Positions 1 to 7,577 of a DNA stretch of 64,000 nt are shown in pieces; the stretch's first letter is position 1; each line of letters starts with the position of its first letter. The stretch is from Clostridia bacterium. Lineage in GTDB: Bacteria; Bacillota; Clostridia; Acetivibrionales; DSM-27016. The position numbers and the translations under genes were made by a program. Where the stretch lies: contig JAOAIJ010000010.1 of NCBI GenBank assembly GCA_026414765.1, forward strand, positions 1 through 64,000, read 5' to 3'. The notes beneath the pieces were generated by a model that saw only the letters and a list, made by a program, of their open reading frames with translations, was not told the DNA's origin and ran no database searches.

Positions 1-62
1 AAAAATATAGACCCTCTGACTACACTAAAAAATTTAGTCATACAGCAACAAAGACAAAACAA

Positions 63-87
63 AAAACCCTTGAGTATCAAGGGTTTT
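63..87 (-). terminator. Intrinsic terminator of tRNA-Arg
   Basis: An 11-bp perfect inverted repeat (63-73 with 77-87, 3-nt loop) lies just beyond the tRNA 3' end. Read on the minus strand it is followed by a run of six T, then a G and four more T. This is the standard layout of a Rho-independent terminator for the leftward tRNA transcript. Confidence 0.85.
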
Positions 88-96
88 CGCATTTGG

Positions 97-170
<74 letters not shown>

Positions 171-171
<1 letters not shown>

Positions 172-1102
172 CGTTTTCAACATGACAGTTGATTCTTTCG
201 TCAAGGAGAACTGTTGATTCGCAGTCACCTTGCAGAAATATATTATACTTGAAAACTTGCTGTGTGTCAATGAACAACAACAATTAAATTTTTCCAGTTT
301 TACAGTCTATTTCAGGGCAGGACAATAAAACTTTCAACACATTTTTAAGCCGACTTGCAGCCTGTGAAAAAAAGTAAAGAAACTGACTTCACATGTATCT
401 TTTTGTCAGAACAATCTTTTGAATGTTGCAAACAAATTTTTCTACATCTCCCCCAGTGGACGAATCCAAAAAGATTTCATTGAATTTGCGCCACACTGTA
501 AGGGACTTTTTTTGACAATGCTTTGTGATGCTGCCACCGGAATTACCTTTCGAACAGTTTGATTTAACTGAAAGGTGTCCGCCGTCTGTGCCCATGCATA
601 ATAAGGCTGTCACAACGCATGATTCCCAATCAGATGTCGGAAACAATACTGTGAAATCAAGGCTTTTCAATCAATTTTTCTGTACAAATCTGTTTCGAGA
701 GCATTTGATTCATTGATGCGTTTTTAAGAGTGGAAAAAAGTTTTGGAGGAACAGGGGGGTAACCTTCTTTTTGAGGACGTTGAAGTATCAGAAAAGGCAG
801 CTGAAAATTTTTATGATTTTCATTGAAAAACAGTCAGTCTTTTCTTTTGATGAATCATTGACGTTGTGTCATGAACTGAAAACAGAAAGGCTTTTTTGCG
901 TGACGAAACGAAGTGAAGTCACAAGCCCAAAGGGCTTAACAACAGTCTTGATGAACTGTTCTTCAAAACCTTCCTTCGTCACAAAATGTAAAGAAATCAT
1001 TCTTTTCTCTTCTTTCTTTTAAGACTTTCAGCTTCAAACACTGATGTTGCAAGGCTTTCATGACAGTATTACCCGTTTCAAAACTGCAAAAAGGGTAGAA
1101 AT
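171..1102. other. Element left arm, no supported gene
   Basis: This 932-bp stretch separates the att site from the helicase-like gene. It holds the tRNA promoter (242-270) and several short AT-rich repeats, including an inverted pair around 899-912 and 972-981 built on CGTGACGAA/TTCGTCAC. The open frames at 389-670 (minus) and 771-1022 (plus) start at TTG codons, lack ribosome-binding sites and resemble nothing I recognise. It could be a decayed gene region or the element's replication origin or recombination arm. Confidence 0.4.
242..270 (-). promoter_or_regulatory. Consensus sigma-A promoter of the rebuilt tRNA-Arg
   Basis: On the minus strand there is a perfect -35 TTGACA (270-265), a 17-bp spacer and a perfect -10 TATAAT (247-242). 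Transcription would start near 235 and reach the tRNA 5' end at 170 after a leader of about 65 nt, to be trimmed by RNase P. The promoter lies inside the integrated element, so the element appears to carry the promoter for the tRNA gene it interrupts. Confidence 0.85.
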
Positions 1103-2398
1103 TTATCCTGCTCGAAGCTGCTTACATTGAATGTTCGTGTCATCATTTTCTTCACTGAACAAAACATCATCATTCAGCCACCTGTTCAACAATGAACGCA
1201 TTCTGCTTGATGGAATATACAGGTTTATCTGTTCTCCATTTCGTATGGCACTTCTGAAAATCCACTGTATCATTTCAGACAGCGCAAATGCTTCAGTGTC
1301 AAACTTTATTTCCTGCTTTTCAAAAAACTGTTGTTCAACAGTGTCCGGAAAACGGTTCAAAATGTATGCAAGATTCCTTTTGTGCCCGTACTCATTTGTT
1401 GCCCTTGCATTACACTCAACAAAACCCTTGGTGTATCTGTTCCCTTTTAACAGGCTTTTTGCGTCCTTCAGTGTTGTCCACATGTTTTCCTCGGACTTTC
1501 CGTTTACAACATTCCGAAAGTAATTGTAAATGCCGTTTTGTATCAGTTTTGAACTTTCAGGCTGCTTCTTTAGGCTGCGAAGTTTTGTTGCTGACAGGGC
1601 ATAATAATCCTGTCCAACATCATTCAGGTTGCCTTCATAGACGTTTATAAGCGGTTTTAAGCTGTATTTGCTGCTGTCTGTACACTGGGTCAGTTCATAA
1701 CGTTCATTGACTGCTTTTACAGACTTTAATTCGTACTGAACGCCATGCATGTCAAAGTAATACCGCTGCAGCTGTGCCTTGAACATGTATGTCATAATAA
1801 ATACCCTGTCAAACGATTCAAAAATGTTTACAGGGAATGTCCACAAAAACAGCTTCTTTCTGTCGCTGTACCTGTAAAGGTTTCCGTTGAATGTTTTTTC
1901 TTTGATGTCTGCAAACCTTCCGTTATAATTGGGGTCAGTTGTCCATGTCACAAGACCTGATACGTCATCAACAGCAATAAAATTCTGCTGAATTAACGTT
2001 TCCAAGTCCTTGTCATTCATTTTGACCTGTTCAACAACAGCCATTGCTTCATCAAGAACAAGAATGTAATTCTGTCTCTGAAGCAGTTCAAAGACTTCAT
2101 TATCACACCTGTAAAACAAGCTGTGCGTGGACACAATGTCTGCACCTTGTTGCAGGAGATTCTTAAAATCCTTCAGCTTTGTACCATCACTGTTTTTGGT
2201 CGTCGGTTCTTTAAAGTCCCTGTTTGTTACTGATGTCTTAATTCGTTCCACTTCAGTCAAAAAAGGCGTGATGTAAATGAACCTTTGAACCACTGGGGCT
2301 TCCTGCATAAGCTGTATTGCAAAGGACGTCTTGCCTGACCCCATCATGCTGTCAATGACAGTAATTTTGTCCTGCTTTTCAATTGGTCTTTTCAACAT
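1103..2398 (-). CDS. Phage-type helicase-like ATPase of the element
   Basis: This 431-aa protein has a P-loop, MMGSGKT, at residues 18-24 and a DEAx-type Walker B, LVLDEA, at 113-118, the arrangement of superfamily 2 helicases. A late segment, WIFRSAIRNGEQINLYIPS, resembles the arginine-finger region (motif VI) of phage DEAD/DEAH-like replication proteins. The start was set at the ATG at 2398 because AAAGGAGGG lies about 8 nt upstream; an open frame continues 27 codons further upstream without a ribosome-binding site. It is transcribed divergently from the HIT operon. By family, such proteins act in phage or plasmid replication; replication of this element is the likely role, but that is inference. 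Confidence 0.7.
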   Translation of the reverse strand: MLKRPIEKQDKITVIDSMMGSGKTSFAIQLMQEAPVVQRFIYITPFLTEVERIKTSVTNRDFKEPTTKNSDGTKLKDFKNLLQQGADIVSTHSLFYRCDNEVFELLQRQNYILVLDEAMAVVEQVKMNDKDLETLIQQNFIAVDDVSGLVTWTTDPNYNGRFADIKEKTFNGNLYRYSDRKKLFLWTFPVNIFESFDRVFIMTYMFKAQLQRYYFDMHGVQYELKSVKAVNERYELTQCTDSSKYSLKPLINVYEGNLNDVGQDYYALSATKLRSLKKQPESSKLIQNGIYNYFRNVVNGKSEENMWTTLKDAKSLLKGNRYTKGFVECNARATNEYGHKRNLAYILNRFPDTVEQQFFEKQEIKFDTEAFALSEMIQWIFRSAIRNGEQINLYIPSSRMRSLLNRWLNDDVLFSEENDDTNIQCKQLRAG

Positions 2399-2490
2399 TC
2401 TGGTTTCCCTCCTTTCTTCGTATTTTGGCAACTGTAAGCGCACGCTGCGCCTTGGACAGTGTACAGGAAAAGTGAACATTTGTCACTGGA

Positions 2491-2556
2491 AATCATCAGT
2501 AAACATAGCTGTGTATGTATCTAAAATGTGATTGTAAATTACTGTAATCATCAGTA
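2491..2556. promoter_or_regulatory. Repeated operator-like motif AATCATCAG in the divergent intergenic region
   Basis: The 11-mer AATCATCAGTA occurs at 2491-2501 and 2546-2556, the second copy running into the -10 of the HIT operon promoter. A third 9-mer copy, AATCATCAG, is at 5195-5203 in the integrase upstream region. Repetition only in regulatory DNA of the element suggests a binding site for a regulator, but none is encoded within the element. Confidence 0.4.
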
Positions 2557-2560
2557 TAAT
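2532..2560 (+). promoter_or_regulatory. Promoter of the HIT-GNAT-Nudix operon
   Basis: A -35 TTGTAA (2532-2537), a 17-bp spacer and a perfect -10 TATAAT (2555-2560) lie about 50 bp upstream of the HIT start codon. The repeat AATCATCAGTA overlaps the spacer and -10. Confidence 0.7.
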
Positions 2561-2608
2561 CATTATAAACATATTGAAAAATGGATGAAAGTGAAAGGAG
2601 GGCAAAAA

Positions 2609-3088
2609 ATGTATAATCATGAACCAAGTAATTACATTTGTCCTTTCTGTTTAATTGTTAAAGGGGTTGAAAATGAACATGTTGAAACAAAACAGTCAGA
2701 TGTTTTTTATAGAGATGATTCTGTCATTTGTTTCATTGGGTCCCGTTGGGTGACAAACAATCCAGGTCACGTGTTGGTTGTTCCAATCAAGCACATTGAA
2801 AACATATATGACATGCCAGTTGAGCTTTTAACAAAAATACACTGTTTGGAAAAAGAAATTGCAATCGCTTTAAAGGCTGTTTATAAATGTGATGGTGTTT
2901 CATCAAGGCAGCATAATGAACCTTCGGGAAATCAAGATGTCTGGCATTATCACCTTCATGTTTTCCCACGTTACAAAGGTGATAATCTTTACAGTTCAAA
3001 AATGCGTATTTCAGCCCCTGCTGAACGTGTTGAATTCTCCAGTAAATTAAGAGAATATTTTCGCAACATAAGTCTTCCTGAATGCTGA
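2609..3088 (+). CDS. HIT family protein (histidine-triad hydrolase/transferase)
   Basis: This 159-aa protein carries the histidine triad HYHLHVF (H113, H115, H117) near the C-terminus, a CPFC zinc-type pair at residues 11-14, and the upstream HVLVVPIKH segment typical of HIT proteins. The family hydrolyses or transfers nucleotide phosphoramidates and dinucleoside polyphosphates. Start: ATG at 2609, preceded by GAAAGGAGGG; an in-frame extension to 2528 lacks a ribosome-binding site. It is the first gene of the element's cargo operon, 33 bp ahead of the GNAT gene. Its substrate cannot be read from the sequence. Confidence 0.88.
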   Translation: MYNHEPSNYICPFCLIVKGVENEHVETKQSDVFYRDDSVICFIGSRWVTNNPGHVLVVPIKHIENIYDMPVELLTKIHCLEKEIAIALKAVYKCDGVSSRQHNEPSGNQDVWHYHLHVFPRYKGDNLYSSKMRISAPAERVEFSSKLREYFRNISLPEC

Positions 3089-3121
3089 AAAGAAAGTCTG
3101 TATGAAGAAGGGAGAAGGGGA

Positions 3122-3601
3122 ATGTTTGAAATTCATGAAATCAATGAAATGAACAGAAGCGAAATTTCCAATCTGATTGAAAAAAACTGGGGTTCAACAA
3201 AAATGATTACAAAAGGGAAAGTTCACTTTGTTGATAAACTGCCAGGGTTGATTGCCACAGTGAACAATGAAATCAAGGGCTTGATTACATTTGAAATCAA
3301 TAAAGGTGAGTGTGAAATTCTGTCATTAGACAGTTTCGTTGAAAATCAGGGGATTGGAAGCAGTTTGCTGGAGAAAGTTGTTTGCATTGCAGCAGGACAA
3401 GACTGTAAAAGGGTCTGGCTTATCACAACAAATGACAACACACACGCAATGCGTTTTTACCAGAAAAGAGGATTCAACATGGTCGCACTTCATTATAATG
3501 CTGTAAACAAAGCAAGAGAAATTAAACCGGAAATTCCACTGAAAGGCTTTGATGACATTTTAATATGTCATGAAATCGAATTTGAGAAGGTTTTACTGTG
3601 A
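3122..3601 (+). CDS. GNAT family N-acetyltransferase
   Basis: This 159-aa protein has the acetyl-CoA pyrophosphate-binding motif ENQGIGSSLLEK (Q76-G-I-G79), followed by ITTNDNTHAMRFYQKRGF, the conserved C-terminal GNAT strand and helix. It is a complete single-domain acetyltransferase. GAAGGGAGAAGGGG lies directly before the ATG. It sits between the HIT and Nudix genes in one transcription unit, with 20 bp to the Nudix GTG. The acceptor is unknown; small-molecule modification or resistance is possible, but unsupported by sequence alone. Confidence 0.85.
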   Translation: MFEIHEINEMNRSEISNLIEKNWGSTKMITKGKVHFVDKLPGLIATVNNEIKGLITFEINKGECEILSLDSFVENQGIGSSLLEKVVCIAAGQDCKRVWLITTNDNTHAMRFYQKRGFNMVALHYNAVNKAREIKPEIPLKGFDDILICHEIEFEKVLL

Positions 3602-3620
3602 AGGATTGGGAGAAAGTATT

Positions 3621-4124
3621 GTGATTAGATTGTGAACATCAGCGACTGCTTATTTGATGAACAACGGTGATTTTCTCCTGATGAAACGTTCAGTAAATCA
3701 AAAATTTGCACCTGGCATATGAGCAGGGGTTGGTGGACATCTTGAACCAGATGAAATTAACTGTCCACAATCAGCATGTTTGCGGGAAATCAAAGAAGAA
3801 ACAGGGATAACTGAAAAAGACATTTCAAATTTGAAATTGAAGTACATCATTCTACGCAGAAGTAAAGATGAAATCAGAGTACAATATGTCTTTTTCGGCT
3901 GTACAAGTGCAAGAGATGTTATTGACACAGACGAAGGGGAACTTTTTTGGCTTAAAGAAAGTGAACTGTTTGACAGAGTATTGTCAGTAACCACAAGAAT
4001 TTCTCTTGAACACTTCATGAAATTCGGTAATGAAACTGAAGACATTTTCGTTGGTACTGTAAGTGCAGAAGACAACAGTCCTGTAATGCACTGGAATGCA
4101 GTTCAAGACTGGGAAGGAATCTGA
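3621..4124 (+). pseudogene. Nudix hydrolase interrupted by two in-frame TGA codons
   Basis: From GTG 3621 the frame reads VIRL-TGA-TSATAYLMNNGDFLLMKR...KFAPGI-TGA-AGVGGHLEPDEIN and on through a full Nudix box ending in REIKEETGI, to a normal stop at 4122. The TGAs are at 3633-3635 and 3720-3722. Related Nudix proteins usually have Trp at both places (MIRxWTSA and PGxWAGVGGH), so each TGA is one base from TGG. No other frameshift or stop occurs in about 165 codons. The uninterrupted part (from 3723) lacks the first strands of the fold. TGG is used for Trp later in the same gene (ELFWLKE, VMHWNAVQDWEG). This is most simply a recently broken gene, or one dependent on TGA readthrough. Confidence 0.75.
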
Positions 4125-4152
4125 CACAAATATTATGAGAGAGGAATGAATC

Positions 4153-4175
4153 AGGGACGGTTGAAAGTCGTCCCT
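4153..4175. terminator. Possible terminator between convergent Nudix and integrase genes
   Basis: A 7-bp stem, AGGGACG/CGTCCCT (4153-4159 with 4169-4175), is followed on the plus strand by a pyrimidine-rich stretch TTCTCCTGTTTC. It sits between two convergent genes. The T run is imperfect. Confidence 0.5.
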
Positions 4176-4184
4176 TCTCCTGTT

Positions 4185-5123
4185 TCATTTCATCTTGATT
4201 CTCTGCTGTTGCACCTGCAGTCGTTCCAACAGATTAAACTTTTCAAAATCCTTCTTTAAGTCAGTGTCGTAAAGATTGGCATAACGTTTGGACACGTCAA
4301 GGGTACTGTGCCCCAACTGCTTTTGCAGTCTGAAAACATCTCCACCACTTAAAATGAAATTTCGGGCAAATGTATGCCTGTAAAGGTGTACACCTGTTTT
4401 TTCAATTCCCCGTTCCCTGTTGTACTTGCATAAGCTGTGATTCACTGAACTTTCCAACAGCTTTGACCCTGCTTCTGAACAAAAGAGAACGTCATCGGGA
4501 TTGCCCCTGCGGTGCTTCAGGTAATCTTTCAGGATTGTCAGCATTGACTGCGGAAGCGGTAAAAGCTGCGGTTTTCTGTTCTTTGTTGTTGTGACCTTTA
4601 AAAAGCCATTGTCAAAATCGACATCTCCCACCTTGATGTTTACAAGGGAGCGCAAACGAATACCTGTAGCAACAAGGACGTTTATAACTGTCCAGTTCCT
4701 GTATTCACTGAAAGAACATCTTTTGATGTCAGGCTTCTGAAGCAAAACCTTCAGTTCAGTATCTGTATAACAATCCTTGATTTTTGTTTCCGTTTTCAAC
4801 AGCTTGATTTTGCTGGGTTGGCAGTAGTCCTGTTCACACCAGTAATTCAACATTGAACGTAAGTGCCGCAAAGAAGTGTTGATACTTTCGGCATTGCTGA
4901 ATTTCCTTTGAAGATACTGTGTGTAAGCTGTGACAGTTTGCTGGTCAATACAGAAGACAGGCTGGCTGTCATCAAAAAACTGGGTGAACACTTTGAATTG
5001 ATTGTCGTAATTTTTCAACGTTGCTTTTGAAAGATTCTTCAACTTGCAGCTTTCAAGAAATTCCTGAAATGCTTGTTCCACTGTCATGGAATTTACTGAC
5101 TTCATCAACCTGATTTTCGACAT
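4185..5123 (-). CDS. Tyrosine recombinase/integrase of the element
   Basis: This 312-aa protein has an N-terminal SAM-like core-binding domain (about residues 14-105) and a C-terminal catalytic domain with the tyrosine recombinase set: Arg156 in ATGIRLRS, a Lys in the TTKNRKP hairpin near 181, HLYR (His247/Arg250), His272 in LGHS, and the nucleophile Tyr281 in KRYANLY. Start: ATG 5123 with AAAGGGG upstream; the frame extends six codons further without support. It lies about 155 bp from the right att repeat and reads away from it, as expected for the element's own integrase. It would catalyse integration into and excision from tRNA-Arg. No excisionase gene is evident. Confidence 0.93.
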   Translation of the reverse strand: MSKIRLMKSVNSMTVEQAFQEFLESCKLKNLSKATLKNYDNQFKVFTQFFDDSQPVFCIDQQTVTAYTQYLQRKFSNAESINTSLRHLRSMLNYWCEQDYCQPSKIKLLKTETKIKDCYTDTELKVLLQKPDIKRCSFSEYRNWTVINVLVATGIRLRSLVNIKVGDVDFDNGFLKVTTTKNRKPQLLPLPQSMLTILKDYLKHRRGNPDDVLFCSEAGSKLLESSVNHSLCKYNRERGIEKTGVHLYRHTFARNFILSGGDVFRLQKQLGHSTLDVSKRYANLYDTDLKKDFEKFNLLERLQVQQQRIKMK

Positions 5124-5277
5124 TAAAAAAGCCCCTTTCAAAACAGTTTTTCTGTTTCAAGGGACTGCCATTGATTCCTGTTCACCTGACGTATAATCAT
5201 CAGCTGTTCAATTTGCTTCAAACGCGCCATTTCACTGGGTTTTACACTTTGAAAGAACTGTTTTCCACTGGTCTTCT

Positions 5278-5317
5278 TCCGTAGTCAGACGCTCTATCCA
5301 ATTGAGCTACGGGCGCA
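5278..5317. repeat. att site, right copy (truncated tRNA-Arg 5' half)
   Basis: This second copy of the 40-bp repeat contains the acceptor 5' strand, D arm and anticodon-loop portion of tRNA-Arg(ACG), then breaks off into element sequence, so it cannot fold as a tRNA. The chromosomal sequence to its right (from 5318) should be the original upstream region of the tRNA gene. The spacing between copies fixes the element length at 5,146 bp. Confidence 0.9.
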
Positions 5318-5478
5318 TTAAAAACGTGCATATAATATATTAATACAAATCTAAAAAAAAATCAACTAGAATATTCGGGCAAAATAATATCAAATATTGC
5401 CTCGGACAAACTAGCTCAAACATGTGCAATAATCTTCTGCAATATCTGCAACAAACCGTTTCTCATAGTTTATTAGTT

Positions 5479-5508
5479 TTGTATTCTGGCAAACTTATAT
5501 GATATAAT
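5479..5508 (+). promoter_or_regulatory. Promoter upstream of the dnaD-like gene
   Basis: TTGTAT (5479-5484), an 18-bp spacer and TATAAT (5503-5508), with a TG one base before the -10 (extended -10). It lies about 48 bp upstream of the ATG at 5556. Confidence 0.65.
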
Positions 5509-5555
5509 TAGAAAAAATATGCAGTCAAACCTATGCTGTTGAAAGGTTGAGCGTT

Positions 5556-6539
5556 ATGTATTTCGAATCGTACAAATCAATTTTATACTCTGATACTTTA
5601 ATTCCTGACATTTTCATTACCGAATACATGCCCTCTATGGACTGTGAGCATGTAAAGGTATATATGTACTGCCTTTTTCTGAGCAAGCACAACAAAAATG
5701 CCTCAACCGAAGAACTGTCAAAAAAGCTGGAAATAGACATTCAAAAAGTCAAGGAAGCTTTGATTTTCCTTGAAAGTATTGGGGTTATAATAAGAAAAGA
5801 TGACAACATCATCATGGTTGACCTGAAGGAAAAGGAAATCAGGAAAATGTACAGGCTGAAAACTACCTCTTCTCCTGAAGAAGCTATTCTGAGTGCTGAA
5901 AGAAACAAAAAACGAAACAGGATAATAACTGCCATAAACAATTCCTTTTTCCAGGGTGTCATGTCTCCTTCCTGGTATACAGACATAGATGCATGGTTTG
6001 ATAAGTATAAGTTTGAAGAGGACGTAATGTACGCTCTCTTCCAGCACTGCTACGATCATAAGGGATTGGCCAAGAACTATATAATAAAGGTTGCCGACAA
6101 CTGGTACAACAAGAATATTAGGAACTCCTTTGATTTGGACAAATACTTCATGGAGTATCAGAAAATAAGAGATATAAGAACAACCATAGTGAAAAAGCTG
6201 AAACTTACCCGGAACCTCACAGAGTATGAGGAAGAATATGTGGAAAAGTGGATTGTTGATTACAAATACAGTTTTGATATCATAGATTTATCTCTAAAAA
6301 AGACTACAGCTAAAACAAACCCAAATTTCAAATACATACATACCATACTTACGGATTGGTACAATAAAGGCTTGAGAAGCAGAGAGGAAATAATAGCTTA
6401 CGAAAAGAGCAAAAAACAAACTTCTCAGAAACCTCAGGCAAAATCTCCTGCAATTCCGCAGCATGAAAATTTTGAGCAGAGACGCCATGATGAAGACTAT
6501 TACAACAACTTCTTCAGTAATGTGGCGAATGAAAAATAA
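5556..6539 (+). CDS. DnaD-like primosome component
   Basis: A 327-aa protein of the DnaB/DnaD type found in Firmicutes. An N-terminal winged-helix region (about residues 1-105, with STEELSKKLEIDIQKVKEAL as the helix-turn-helix) is followed by two DnaD C-terminal domains. The second ends in IHTILTDWYNKGLRSREEI, close to the family's YIxxIxxxW motif. The tail is Lys/Gln-rich. In the cell it helps load the replicative helicase during restart or initiation. It is followed after 13 bp by a DnaI/DnaC-like ATPase, so the two form a helicase-loading operon. Start: ATG 5556, with GAAAGG about 9 nt upstream; an in-frame TTG at 5547 is the alternative. Confidence 0.85.
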   Translation: MYFESYKSILYSDTLIPDIFITEYMPSMDCEHVKVYMYCLFLSKHNKNASTEELSKKLEIDIQKVKEALIFLESIGVIIRKDDNIIMVDLKEKEIRKMYRLKTTSSPEEAILSAERNKKRNRIITAINNSFFQGVMSPSWYTDIDAWFDKYKFEEDVMYALFQHCYDHKGLAKNYIIKVADNWYNKNIRNSFDLDKYFMEYQKIRDIRTTIVKKLKLTRNLTEYEEEYVEKWIVDYKYSFDIIDLSLKKTTAKTNPNFKYIHTILTDWYNKGLRSREEIIAYEKSKKQTSQKPQAKSPAIPQHENFEQRRHDEDYYNNFFSNVANEK

Positions 6540-6552
6540 CAGAGGGTAAAAC

Positions 6553-7569
6553 ATGAGCAGAGGCATCCATAACCTTATTAAAAATGAATATGAAAGAAGG
6601 CAAAAAACCGCTTTTGACAATATGATGGCAAGAAAAAGCGAAGTTTATTCCTCCATACCAAGAATTCAGGAAATAGACCATGAAATACAGCTCTCAGGTA
6701 TCAGGTATAACAAGGCCATTCTTTTGGGCAATGGTTCTGCAGGTACAGTAGTTAATGAACTTGCTGTAAAAATTGACGATCTGAAACATGAAAAGGCACT
6801 TATATTATCTCAATACAAATATCCGGCAAATTATCTTGAGATGTCATATTCCTGTGAAAGGTGCAGGGATACGGGATTTATAGATAGTTCCTACGGCTCG
6901 GAAAAGTGCTCCTGCTATAAGCAGCAGTTGGTTAATCTGCTTTACAGCCGGTCAAACCTCAGGCTGACTGAAAAGGAGAACTTCGCTTGCTTTGATGAGA
7001 GTTACTATCCGGAAAAGCCGGATGAAGCAAAATATGGGATAAAAACATCCCCACGGGAAAATATATTAGCCATAAAAGAACGGTGTCACAGGTTCATAGA
7101 AAGCTTTGGCTCCCCTGATGAAAGAAATCTGTTCTTCAGCGGCCCTACAGGTGTAGGAAAAACCTTTATGTCCAACTGTATAGCCATGGAGCTTATAAAC
7201 AAGGGAAGAACCGTTCTTTACCAGACTGCCCCTGTTCTTTTCAATACCATAACAGAGTATAAAATGAAAGCTTACAAGGAAGATGAGTTTGAGGACGAAG
7301 GCTATAATAGCATATTTGACGCGGAGCTCCTTATAATAGACGACCTGGGAACCGAAACTCCAAGTGCGGCAAGGTATTCTGAGCTTCTTAACATATTGAA
7401 CACCAGGTATACAAATAACCTGACAAAGCCGTGCAAAACCATAATATCTACTAATATCGGTGCCAAAAAATTATATGAGTATTATACGGAAAGAGTGACC
7501 TCTCGTATAGTAGGCTACTTTGACAGGCTTATGTTTGCAGGTGAAGATATCCGGGGCATAAAAAGATAA
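6553..7569 (+). CDS. Helicase loader, DnaI/DnaC-type AAA+ ATPase
   Basis: This 338-aa protein has an N-terminal coiled region, a likely zinc site (C101-x2-C104 and C119-x-C121), then an AAA+ domain with Walker A GPTGVGKT (197-204) and Walker B LLIIDDLGTE. An arginine near YTERVTSRIVG fits the sensor or arginine-finger position. By family it delivers the replicative DNA helicase to the origin or a restarted fork. It is co-transcribed with the DnaD-like gene immediately upstream, the usual Clostridia arrangement. It converges tightly with the CPBP gene on the other strand (8 bp between the two stops). Confidence 0.9.
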   Translation: MSRGIHNLIKNEYERRQKTAFDNMMARKSEVYSSIPRIQEIDHEIQLSGIRYNKAILLGNGSAGTVVNELAVKIDDLKHEKALILSQYKYPANYLEMSYSCERCRDTGFIDSSYGSEKCSCYKQQLVNLLYSRSNLRLTEKENFACFDESYYPEKPDEAKYGIKTSPRENILAIKERCHRFIESFGSPDERNLFFSGPTGVGKTFMSNCIAMELINKGRTVLYQTAPVLFNTITEYKMKAYKEDEFEDEGYNSIFDAELLIIDDLGTETPSAARYSELLNILNTRYTNNLTKPCKTIISTNIGAKKLYEYYTERVTSRIVGYFDRLMFAGEDIRGIKR

Positions 7570-7577
7570 TCCGGATT

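Noticed and set aside
389-670. Minus-strand 93-codon frame in the element left arm
   Set aside because: It starts at a TTG immediately after a stop codon, has no ribosome-binding site and shows no recognisable motif; kept only as part of the gene-free arm.
3621-4124. TGA read as Trp throughout the element (alternative genetic code)
   Set aside because: All other genes of the element use TGG for Trp, and the HIT, GNAT, Nudix and integrase frames end at TGA at the expected protein length, so TGA works as a stop here.
5278-5317. A second tRNA-Arg gene
   Set aside because: Only the 5' half is present; sequence after the anticodon loop does not pair and no T arm or acceptor 3' strand follows. 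It is the duplicated att core.
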